A stretch of 15,899 nucleotides of DNA from the NCBI GenBank assembly GCA_900543155.1, contig UQQN01000055.1:1-15899 (forward strand), in the 5' to 3' direction. Position numbers and translations under genes: made by a program. Positions 1 to 6,388 of the stretch are shown one piece after another; the first letter of the stretch is position 1, and the number at the start of each line of letters is the position of its first letter. The notes under the pieces are model-generated. The model saw only the letters and a program-made list of their open reading frames with translations, did not search any database and had not been told where the DNA came from. The DNA comes from an uncultured Prevotella sp. (GTDB lineage Bacteria > Bacteroidota > Bacteroidia > Bacteroidales > Bacteroidaceae).

Positions 1-42
1 AAGTTCTCTTCACATACCTGGCTACCTTATCTCACCCCTAAC

Positions 43-166
43 GGGGTGACCCATTTATCATGCCCCTTATCGACGTCAAAAACCGATAAAATTGTGCACG
101 ACTTTTTGCGGATTTTGAACACCCTACCGTTAGGGGTAACCCATTTAACCATACCCTTTATCGACG
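43..166. repeat. degenerate direct repeat, two copies
   Basis: Two related stretches of about 33 nt lie at 43-75 and 133-166, roughly 90 nt apart. Both begin GGGGT(G/A)ACCCATTTA and end TTATCGACG, with a few substitutions and a one-base length difference. The first copy is preceded by a small palindrome (ACCCCTAACGGGGT, 34-47). The whole 1-268 stretch shows no convincing gene: the only open frame of note (46-297, 83 codons) has low-complexity, non-conserved-looking composition and runs into the next repeat. Function unknown. Confidence 0.45.
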
Positions 167-268
167 ATAAACACATCAAACCACGCAGAACTTCTCAAAC
201 TTCAAACACACCTCCATCACACAGAACTTCAGCCCATAAACACGGGCAAAATTACAACAAACTTAGGG

Positions 269-361
269 TGAAAGTGCAAGTGACCAGTGACCAGTAATCG
301 CATAACTCATTGATAATCAAAAGAAGCACAACCACTCGGTCACTAGTCACTTGCACTTTCA
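269..361. repeat. inverted-repeat element, AGTGACC heptad class
   Basis: The arms at 270-292 and 338-360 are reverse complements over 23 nt with one mismatch. The left arm contains a tandem heptad (AGTGACC twice, then AGT). A loop of 45 nt separates them. The right arm ends inside the stop codon of the minus-strand peptidase gene (359-361), so the mRNA of that gene would run straight into the hairpin. It resembles in plan, though not in sequence, the elements at 2157, 6229, 9341 and 12349. Confidence 0.75.
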
Positions 362-1201
362 TTCTATTTTCTTCTCGAAATGCTGATAATCTTTGCTTCG
401 TTTCCAGGCTCCACCCCACACAAAACCGTGGTGTATGAACTCGCGATAACAAAGGTCGGTGGTGTCGATTTTGTAAGCAAACTTTTTGCTGCGGTCGGCA
501 TAAGGACGGGCTGCTGCAGGACTGACATGAAGTACACCATTTTTGCTGTGCCTAACATAGGGGTTGTAGAGCGGATTGATGTCGATGGCACATCCCTTGC
601 TGTGGTTTGACAAACGCTGGGTGCCCGCTACGTATCGAAAATTAAAACACGTGGTGTTGTTGGCTGACATGGAACGTTCGTCGTCTGCACCATACGCATC
701 TATCAATATCATGCGTTCGATGCGATAATGAGCTTTGTAGAGATTTTTGAATATGTCTACTAAATCTGTTGCTATGTTTTTATGACACAACAATTCGCCC
801 AACTGAGGTTTGCCCTCGGCATTGCAATGTAACACTTTTACATATCGTAGATCTGTGAGCGGTAAGGGACAATGGGTTTTGTAGGACTTGCCCTTGATAC
901 GCGCAAAGACTGACTCACTCACTGCTTGCTGCTGAAAACATTTTTCGAGTCCGTATGCCTTTATCTGTGCCTCGGTTACCACACTGCCTGCTTGCCATTG
1001 CACAAAGACGGACAAGGAGGGCATTTGCGCGGTTGACACATTTGAACTGTGGGGGGAAGAAGGGGTTTGAGAGGAGGTGTTTTGAATAACCGTGTCGGTG
1101 TGAGAAGTGGACACAGCTGTGCCTTTAGGTTGTTGCACACAAGCTGCCACGGCAAAAGCATTGGCTACTAGAAGAGGGGTGATAAGAGATAAAATGCGCA
1201 T
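359..1201 (-). CDS. M15-family zinc peptidase, predicted lipoprotein
   Basis: Predicted murein-type peptidase of the M15 (D-Ala-D-Ala carboxypeptidase / L-Ala-D-Glu endopeptidase-like) group, 280 aa. The N-terminus is a signal peptide with a lipobox-like AVAAC, putting the lipidated cysteine at residue 21. A Ser/Thr/Gln-rich linker (about 25-62) follows. The catalytic domain lies in the C-terminal half: the motif LSNHSKGCAIDINP carries zinc ligands H200 and D207, and a C-terminal DYQHFE supplies the third ligand H274. All three ligands are present, so it is probably active. It would act in the periplasm on peptidoglycan peptides; the bond cleaved cannot be read from sequence. It is transcribed divergently from menB with 139 bp between starts. 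The stop codon overlaps an inverted repeat. Confidence 0.85.
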   Translation of the reverse strand: MRILSLITPLLVANAFAVAACVQQPKGTAVSTSHTDTVIQNTSSQTPSSPHSSNVSTAQMPSLSVFVQWQAGSVVTEAQIKAYGLEKCFQQQAVSESVFARIKGKSYKTHCPLPLTDLRYVKVLHCNAEGKPQLGELLCHKNIATDLVDIFKNLYKAHYRIERMILIDAYGADDERSMSANNTTCFNFRYVAGTQRLSNHSKGCAIDINPLYNPYVRHSKNGVLHVSPAAARPYADRSKKFAYKIDTTDLCYREFIHHGFVWGGAWKRSKDYQHFEKKIE

Positions 1202-1219
1202 AAAATATTTGTTTTGGAT

Positions 1220-1228
1220 GCAAAAATA
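1220..1228 (-). promoter_or_regulatory. Bacteroidetes -7 box for the M15 peptidase gene
   Basis: On the minus strand this reads TATTTTTGC, matching TAnnTTTG plus the common following C. It lies about 20 nt upstream of the ATG at 1201. No clear TTG was found at the expected -33 spacing, so only half of the promoter consensus is supported. Confidence 0.45.
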
Positions 1229-1269
1229 GGAAATACGCGTAAAAGGCTTGGCGCTTTACCACAGATATT

Positions 1270-1304
1270 TTGGCTATTTCAAGAAAAATGCCGAAATTAG
1301 CCAA
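1270..1304. promoter_or_regulatory. palindrome between divergent M15 and menB genes
   Basis: TTGGCTATTTC (1270-1280) and GAAATTAGCCAA (1293-1304) are inverted copies differing by one inserted base, with a 12-nt spacer. The position, between divergent genes and about 37 nt before the menB ATG, suits an operator or a leader hairpin. No known factor was recognised and no consensus promoter for menB was found. Confidence 0.35.
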
Positions 1305-1340
1305 TAATTTTTTATTTCGGATTTTATACTTAAAGAAACA

Positions 1341-2156
1341 ATGAGAAATTGGACTACCATTAAAGAATATAAAGAGATTCTTTTTGACGCGTATAACGGC
1401 ATTGCCCGTATTACAATTAACCGTCCGCGTTATCGCAATGCTTTTACACCGCTCACCGTAGCCGAGATGGGCGATGCGCTGCGTTATTGCCGCGAAGCGC
1501 AAGATATTTGCGTGGTGGTATTGACGGGGGCTGGCGACAAGGCTTTTTGTTCGGGTGGCGACATGCACGTGAAGGGGCGTGGTGGCTATGTAGGTGGCGA
1601 CGGTGTGCCTCGTTTGAATGTACTCGATGTGCAAAAACAAATTCGTTCGTTGCCTAAACCTGTGATTGCCATGGTGAATGGCTTTGCCATTGGCGGTGGA
1701 CATGTGTTGCACCTGATGTGCGACTTGACGATTGCCTCGGAGAATGCCATCTTTGGACAAACGGGTCCGAAGGTTGGATCGTTTGACGCGGGCTTTGGTG
1801 CTTCTTATTTGGCACGCATTGTTGGACAGAAGAAGGCTCGCGAAATTTGGTTTATGTGTCGACAATATTCTGCTGCCGAGGCTGAACGTATGGGTATGGT
1901 GAACAAGGTGGTGCCTTTTGACAAACTCGAGGACGAGGTTGTGGAATGGGCAGAAACGATGATGGAACGCTCGCCCTTGGCGCTACGCATGATTAAGGCT
2001 GGACTGAATGCGGAACTTGACGGACAGGCTGGTATTCAGGAATTGGCTGGCGATGCTACCATGCTTTATTATATGCTAGACGAAGCACAAGAGGGGGGAC
2101 GTGCCTTTCTTGAAAAACGTAAACCCGACTTTAAGAAGTATCCTAAATTGCCATAA
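1341..2156 (+). CDS. menB: 1,4-dihydroxy-2-naphthoyl-CoA synthase
   Basis: Crotonase-fold ring-closing enzyme of menaquinone synthesis: converts o-succinylbenzoyl-CoA to DHNA-CoA in the cytosol. 271 aa, a normal MenB length. Visible hallmarks are CSGGDMHVKG (70-79), the oxyanion-hole region IGGGHVLHLMCDLTIAS (117-133), and the MenB signature GQTGPKVGSFDAGFGASY (139-156) followed by ARIVGQKKAREIWF. The Gln-Thr-Gly at 140-142 matches the bicarbonate-dependent (type I, E. coli-like) class. The C-terminus FLEKRKPDF is also typical. ATG at 1341 is the natural start. It opens a plus-strand block and is followed, after a 257-nt repeat-filled gap, by fused menC-menE; menF and menD, which often precede it in this phylum, are not in the window. 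Confidence 0.97.
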   Translation: MRNWTTIKEYKEILFDAYNGIARITINRPRYRNAFTPLTVAEMGDALRYCREAQDICVVVLTGAGDKAFCSGGDMHVKGRGGYVGGDGVPRLNVLDVQKQIRSLPKPVIAMVNGFAIGGGHVLHLMCDLTIASENAIFGQTGPKVGSFDAGFGASYLARIVGQKKAREIWFMCRQYSAAEAERMGMVNKVVPFDKLEDEVVEWAETMMERSPLALRMIKAGLNAELDGQAGIQELAGDATMLYYMLDEAQEGGRAFLEKRKPDFKKYPKLP

Positions 2157-2413
2157 AAATTAAGTATGAAGTAATAAGTATTAAGTATTAAGTATTACAA
2201 ACGATTGCAGAAGCTGATCAAAAGCCATTACAGAAGTTCCATGCAATAGTTTGTAATACTTAAACTTTACTGTCTGGTTTCTGCAATAGTTTGTAATACT
2301 TAAACTTTACTGTCTAGTTTCTGCAATAGTTTGTAATACTTAAACTTTACCGTCTGGTTTCTGCAATAGTTTGTAATACTTATTACTTAATACTTAATAC
2401 TTATTTATTGCTT
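2157..2413. repeat. inverted-repeat element, AAGTATT heptad class, expanded right arm
   Basis: It fills the whole menB-menC/E gap. The left arm (about 2161-2211) is built of AAGTATT heptads ending in TATTACAAACGATTGCAG. Complementary right-arm ends TGCAATAGTTTGTAATA occur at 2242, 2282, 2322 and 2362, and the last runs into heptads TTACTTAATACTTAATACTT (to about 2404). The element begins within 5 nt of the menB stop. The same arm sequences recur at 9341-9454 and 12349-12458, but the loop here is different. It lies within a co-directional gene pair, so if it terminates or stabilises transcripts it would separate menB from menC-menE expression. Confidence 0.8.
2242..2381 (+). repeat. 40-bp tandem repeat, 3.5 copies
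   Basis: Exact period of 40 nt with unit starts at 2242, 2282, 2322 and 2362. Each unit is a 20-nt arm (TGCAATAGTTTGTAATACTT) plus a 20-nt spacer (AAACTTTACTGTCTGGTTTC) with only single-base variants (CTAG in the second, ACCG in the third). Because spacers are near identical this is a slippage-type tandem array, not a CRISPR. Confidence 0.9.
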
Positions 2414-4474
2414 ATGCATTTTCTACCTTTTAAACTTAGAATAATTCCACGCACTTTAAAATTTAAACAACCTGCGGGTACATCGCGTGGGGTGTATTAC
2501 GACCGCAAGGTGTGGTACATTGTTATCACCTCGACCGACCCACAAATTCGGTTTACAGGATTGGGGGAGTGCGCCCCACTCTATGACCTGAGTTGCGACT
2601 ATGATGCGCATTACGAAGAACGATTGCACGACATTTGTCGCGAAGTGGAGGAAACACAAAACCTTGATTCGAACAAATGGCGCAACTACCCTTCTATTCT
2701 CTTTGGTTTGCAGTCGGCTTTTCGCTCGGCGGCAGGTTCTTTGAGCGGTAACTATCTGCGCCTTTTTTCGTCGGACTTTACGCAAGGCAAAAGGGGAATT
2801 GCTATTAACGGACTGGTGTGGATGGGATCGTTCGACGAGATGTGCCAACGCATGGACGAGAAACTCGAAAAGGGGTTTCGCTGCATAAAACTAAAGATTG
2901 GTGCCATTGACTTTGAAAGCGAAAAGGAACTGATTCGTAGGTTGCGTGCCCGATATAGTAAAGACGTGGTAGAATTGCGCGTGGATGCGAATGGGGCTTT
3001 TACGCCCGACAAGGCGATGAACAAGCTCAAGGAGTTGGCACGCTATGACATTCACAGCATTGAACAACCCATCCGCCAAGGACAATGGCAAGAGATGGCT
3101 CAGCTTTGTGCCCACTCGCCTCTGCCCATTGCGCTAGACGAGGAGTTGATTGGGGTGAACGACTTTGCACGTAAAAACGAATTGCTCGACACTATACGTC
3201 CTCAATACATTGTGCTGAAACCTACCCTGCATGGTGCCTTTACGGGTGCTGGCGAATGGATGGCTTTGGCACGTGACCGCCACATTGGATATTGGACAAC
3301 CTCGGCACTTGAAAGTAATGTGGGACTGAATGCCATTGCGCAATGGTGTGCTGCGATTGACCCTGAAAGTACCTTGCCACAAGGCTTGGGCACAGGACAA
3401 CTGTTTGTGGAGAACTTTAACGAGGCGCCCTTGCACATTGAGGGAGACACACTGTGGTATGGTTCGAAAGAGCAGCGTGACTTTATGCACGACATTGAAC
3501 AATTTAAGGAGGAATGGAAACAACCCTCACCTACCCTGACGGTGCATACCTCGGGCAGTACAGGAAAGCCTAAGGAGATGCAGGTGGAGAAGATTAAGAT
3601 GTGGGACAGTGCGCTCACTACGATTCAGGCATTGGGCTTGCAAGAGGGGAACACCGCTTTGCTGTGTATGCCCTTAAAATATATTGCAGGACAGATGGTG
3701 GTGGTACGCTCGCTTGCGGGTTCGCTGCAACTGATTCCGGTGGCTCCCACCTCACACCCTTATGCCCATTTGCACGAGGCGCCCGACTTTGCTGCGCTTA
3801 CGCCCATGCAGGTCTACGAGTCGCTTAAAGTGCCTCACGAACGCGCTTTATTGCGTCGCACGCTTTGCCTTATTATTGGGGGTGGTGTTATTTCGCCACA
3901 ACTTGAAGCTGCGTTGCGCACCTTTCCGAATCCCATCTATAGCACATACGGCATGACCGAAACGCTCTCGCACATTGCCCTACGCCGTGTGAATGGGGCT
4001 ATGGCTACCGATGCTTATTCGCCACTGCCTGGGGTTGAGGTTTCGCTGAGCGATGAGGGCACGCTTTGCATTTATGCGCCTCATGTGAATGAAAATCGCC
4101 TTGAAACAAACGACTTGGCTGAAATTTTGCCTAACGGCACTTTCCGCATTTTGGGACGTCGCGACAACGTGATTTGTTCGGGAGGAATTAAGTTGCACAT
4201 CGAAGATATTGAGCAAAAGTTGGCACAGCTCAGTGTACGCACGCAGGTTACGGCATTACCTGATGCCAGTTTGGGCGAGGCAGTTACGCTGCTTTGCGAG
4301 GGCTCCGAAGATTTGTTGCCTGAGATTGACAAAGCTTGTCGTGCCTTGCTCCAGGCTTATGAGGTGCCACGTCATTATCTGTTCACCGAGAAACTGCCCC
4401 TCACCGAAACGGGGAAGGCGGCACGTGCCGAAGCCCGAAAATTGGCTGAGGATATTTTGAATGGACTCAAGTAG
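2414..4474 (+). CDS. menC-menE: fused o-succinylbenzoate synthase / o-succinylbenzoate-CoA ligase
   Basis: Two menaquinone enzymes in one 686-aa chain. Residues 1-350 are MenC (enolase superfamily, SHCHC dehydration to OSB): KxK on IKLKIG (K159, K161), metal ligands D191 (RVDANGAF), E217 (SIEQPI), D242 (ALDEEL) and K269 (VLKP). Residues 372-686 are MenE (adenylate-forming OSB-CoA ligase): P-loop HTSGSTGKPKEM (378-389), YGMTE (512-516), ND567, GRRDN (581-585) and catalytic K668 in PLTETGK. All key residues are intact in both halves, and no stop or frameshift lies between them. The MenE half is short, as in Bacteroidetes, and the junction (350-372) looks like a trimmed MenE N-terminus (FKEEWKQPSPTLTVHTSGST). 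ATG 2414 is preferred to a TTG six nt upstream. The product would make OSB and activate it for MenB upstream. Confidence 0.93.
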   Translation: MHFLPFKLRIIPRTLKFKQPAGTSRGVYYDRKVWYIVITSTDPQIRFTGLGECAPLYDLSCDYDAHYEERLHDICREVEETQNLDSNKWRNYPSILFGLQSAFRSAAGSLSGNYLRLFSSDFTQGKRGIAINGLVWMGSFDEMCQRMDEKLEKGFRCIKLKIGAIDFESEKELIRRLRARYSKDVVELRVDANGAFTPDKAMNKLKELARYDIHSIEQPIRQGQWQEMAQLCAHSPLPIALDEELIGVNDFARKNELLDTIRPQYIVLKPTLHGAFTGAGEWMALARDRHIGYWTTSALESNVGLNAIAQWCAAIDPESTLPQGLGTGQLFVENFNEAPLHIEGDTLWYGSKEQRDFMHDIEQFKEEWKQPSPTLTVHTSGSTGKPKEMQVEKIKMWDSALTTIQALGLQEGNTALLCMPLKYIAGQMVVVRSLAGSLQLIPVAPTSHPYAHLHEAPDFAALTPMQVYESLKVPHERALLRRTLCLIIGGGVISPQLEAALRTFPNPIYSTYGMTETLSHIALRRVNGAMATDAYSPLPGVEVSLSDEGTLCIYAPHVNENRLETNDLAEILPNGTFRILGRRDNVICSGGIKLHIEDIEQKLAQLSVRTQVTALPDASLGEAVTLLCEGSEDLLPEIDKACRALLQAYEVPRHYLFTEKLPLTETGKAARAEARKLAEDILNGLK

Positions 4475-4507
4475 GATAACTATTTTCGACACGAGATTAT
4501 TTTTTAT

Positions 4508-4540
4508 TTGCGAATACCGAAGAGATGTATTCGTGTGCAA
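4508..4540 (+). terminator. short hairpin after menC-menE
   Basis: CGAATAC (4511-4517) and GTATTCG (4527-4533) form a 7-bp stem with flanking TTG/CAA pairing and a following TTTTCT. It sits 34 nt past the stop. Weaker than the hairpin just downstream; the two may act together. Confidence 0.4.
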
Positions 4541-4560
4541 TTTTCTCGTTAGGTAAGACG

Positions 4561-4610
4561 AACAACCTGTATACAAATGCAATAAAGTGATTGTATGCAG
4601 GTTGTTTTTT
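4561..4610 (+). terminator. intrinsic terminator
   Basis: AACAACCTGTATACAA (4561-4576) pairs with TTGTATGCAGGTTGTT (4591-4606) over 16 bp with one G-T wobble, with a 14-nt loop, and the T run extends to 4610. It separates menC-menE from the thioesterase, which has its own promoter. Confidence 0.8.
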
Positions 4611-4642
4611 GCATAATAAAGAAAGATTTTTGCGCTTTCGTT

Positions 4643-4672
4643 TTGAACTTTGACAGCCTTGCTGTAACTTCG
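4643..4672 (+). promoter_or_regulatory. Bacteroidetes-type promoter for thioesterase-aroB
   Basis: TTG at 4643-4645, 19 nt, then TAACTTCG at 4665-4672, one mismatch from TAnnTTTG. A start near 4678 would give a leader of about 12 nt before ATG 4691. It follows the terminator at 4561-4610. Confidence 0.6.
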
Positions 4673-4690
4673 CTCGCAAAAAGCAAAACA

Positions 4691-5128
4691 ATGAACGAAA
4701 TAAACGACAATAAAGAAGAAAAGTTCTATCATCGCTTGCCCATTCAAATTAGGTTTAATGATGTTGACCGATATGGACATGTGAACAATAACGCCTATTT
4801 TGCCTATTACGATTTGGGCAAAGAGGAATATCTGCGCAATGTGCTAAAAACGGACTATCGCGCTGCACAAATTGCGCCTGTGATTGCCAATATCAATGCC
4901 GACTTTATTCTGCCTATTTTCTATGGCGACGAAATCGTGATTGAAACACGAGTGTCGCATGTGGGCAACAAGAGTTTCACGTTGAAGCAACGCGCCATTA
5001 ACACGAAAACCCAAGAGGTGGTGTGCCAATGCAGCACGGTGATGGTGTGCTTCGACCTTAAAAACCAACAGTCGGCGCTTCTACCCGATCACTACAGAAA
5101 GGCGTTCGAGGCATTCGAGAAAGATTGA
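4691..5128 (+). CDS. hotdog-fold acyl-CoA thioesterase, candidate DHNA-CoA thioesterase
   Basis: 145-aa single-domain protein of the 4HBT (4-hydroxybenzoyl-CoA thioesterase-like) family. The signature RFNDVDRYGHVNNNAYFAYYD (residues 18-38, with a D of DVD as the likely catalytic acid and GHVNN at the CoA-side helix) is intact. Hotdog enzymes of this type act as dimers or tetramers in the cytosol on thioesters. Its place right after menB and menC-menE and right before aroB suggests hydrolysis of DHNA-CoA to DHNA, the step after MenB, but family membership alone does not fix the substrate. ATG 4691 is chosen because an in-frame upstream start would lie inside the terminator/promoter region. The stop lies 54 nt before the aroB ATG, so the two probably share a transcript. 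Confidence 0.85.
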   Translation: MNEINDNKEEKFYHRLPIQIRFNDVDRYGHVNNNAYFAYYDLGKEEYLRNVLKTDYRAAQIAPVIANINADFILPIFYGDEIVIETRVSHVGNKSFTLKQRAINTKTQEVVCQCSTVMVCFDLKNQQSALLPDHYRKAFEAFEKD

Positions 5129-5181
5129 ACGAAACTATTCTTTTAGGGGTGGTTTCCCCAAAAAAATCCTTCACAAAAACT

Positions 5182-6228
5182 ATGCAACAGATTGTATTTT
5201 CAAAAAACATAACAGCCGAGCTCGATGCGTTATGCGATGGCGTAAAACCCGATCGCGTGTTTTTGCTCACAGACGAAACGACAGAACAACTTTGTCGTCC
5301 GTTGGTAAAAGAATGTAAGGCTGTGCTCGGGGCACAAGGCATTGTGATTGGTGCTACCGATACACACAAAAACCTCGATACGCTGGCTCAAGTATGGCAA
5401 GCTCTGAGCGACGGTAAAGCCTCGCGCCATTCGCTGCTCATAAACTTGGGTGGAGGCATGGTGACTGACTTAGGCGGATTTGCTGCGGCTTCTTTTAAAC
5501 GTGGCATTGCTTTTATAAATGTGCCTACCACCTTGCTCTCGATGGTGGATGCTGCTGTGGGCGGAAAAACGGGCATCAACTTTAACGGTTTGAAAAACGA
5601 AATTGGTGCTTTTCAGGAGGCGCAAGCGGTGCTTGTTGACACTGAATTTTTGCGTACGCTCGATGCGCCGAACCTGCGCTCAGGATATGCCGAAATGTTG
5701 AAGCATGCCTTGCTCGAAAACGGAGCGATGTGGGCTGACCACTTAAAGTTTAGTCTTGACACACCCGACTATGCCCACTTGCAAGAACTTGTGGCGCAAA
5801 GCATTCGTTGCAAACAACGCATTGTGACTGAAGACCCACACGAACATGGCATTCGCAAGGCATTGAACTTGGGACATACCGTGGGACATGCGTTCGAAAG
5901 TTTTGCAATGGAACAGAATCGCCCCATTCTACATGGCTATGCGGTGGCGTATGGCTTGCTATGCGAACTATTTTTGAGTGCAGCACACACGGGTTTCCCC
6001 ACCGAGAAAATGCGTCAGACGGTGCAATTTATTCGCCAACACTATGGTACTTTTGCCTTTACATGCAACGACTACGAGCACCTATACGACCTTATGCTGC
6101 ACGACAAAAAGAATGTGGGTGGCATAATCAACTTTACGCTATTGGGCGGTATTGGCGACATTCAGCTCAACCAGCACTTAAGCAAAGAGGATGTTTTTGA
6201 AGCCTTCGACTTTTTTAGAGAAGGGTAA
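5182..6228 (+). CDS. aroB: 3-dehydroquinate synthase
   Basis: Second step of the shikimate pathway: NAD- and metal-dependent cyclisation of DAHP to 3-dehydroquinate in the cytosol. 348 aa, normal for AroB. Signatures are the NAD-binding LGGGMVTDLGGFAAASFKRG, then PTTLLSMVDAAVGGKTGIN, NEIGAF, and the metal ligands in SGYAEMLKHAL, NLGHTVGHAFE and LHGYAVAYG. The open frame extends upstream to a TTG overlapping the thioesterase stop, but the AroB homology begins at ATG 5182 (MQQIVFSKNI), which is the likely start. Chorismate is the menaquinone precursor, so its place beside men genes makes metabolic sense. A small GGGG/CCCC hairpin lies at 5144-5157 before the start. The stop codon abuts a repeat element. 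Confidence 0.96.
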   Translation: MQQIVFSKNITAELDALCDGVKPDRVFLLTDETTEQLCRPLVKECKAVLGAQGIVIGATDTHKNLDTLAQVWQALSDGKASRHSLLINLGGGMVTDLGGFAAASFKRGIAFINVPTTLLSMVDAAVGGKTGINFNGLKNEIGAFQEAQAVLVDTEFLRTLDAPNLRSGYAEMLKHALLENGAMWADHLKFSLDTPDYAHLQELVAQSIRCKQRIVTEDPHEHGIRKALNLGHTVGHAFESFAMEQNRPILHGYAVAYGLLCELFLSAAHTGFPTEKMRQTVQFIRQHYGTFAFTCNDYEHLYDLMLHDKKNVGGIINFTLLGGIGDIQLNQHLSKEDVFEAFDFFREG

Positions 6229-6388
6229 AGTTAAAGTTAATGTATAATTTATAATGTATAATTTATAATTGCCGTGCGGCGTTATGCGATATATAAGTTC
6301 TCCCTCCGCAAGCAATTATACATTATAAATTATACATTAAATCCCCCCTTCCGCAAGGCAATTATAAATTATAAATTATACATTAAAA
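6229..6388. repeat. inverted-repeat element, TATAATT heptad class, duplicated right arm
   Basis: It occupies the whole gap from the aroB stop to the next ATG. The left arm 6237-6279 is made of heptads TATAATT/TATAATG and ends AATTGCCGTGCGG. Two right arms follow, at about 6306-6340 and 6351-6386, each starting CCGCAAG and ending TATACATTAA. The first right arm matches the left over 26 nt without mismatch (core 6238-6263 against 6315-6340). The second matches also at its GC-rich tip with one mismatch. No consensus promoter for the next gene was seen inside it. Confidence 0.8.

Noticed and set aside
46..297. small plus-strand open frame in the repeat region
   Set aside because: Runs through the direct repeats and into the inverted repeat; composition is not protein-like.
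1125..1865. minus-strand open frame of 246 codons opposite menB
   Set aside because: It overlaps menB and the M15 start region and shows no recognisable protein pattern.
2242..2381. possible CRISPR-like array
   Set aside because: Both halves of the 40-nt unit are nearly identical in all copies, so there are no spacers; no cas genes nearby.
2408..2413. TTG as start of menC-menE
   Set aside because: ATG six nt downstream gives the usual MenC N-terminus; the TTG adds only two residues.
5125..5181. N-terminal extension of AroB from a TTG overlapping the thioesterase stop
   Set aside because: The added 19 residues have no AroB counterpart and ATG 5182 matches the family start.
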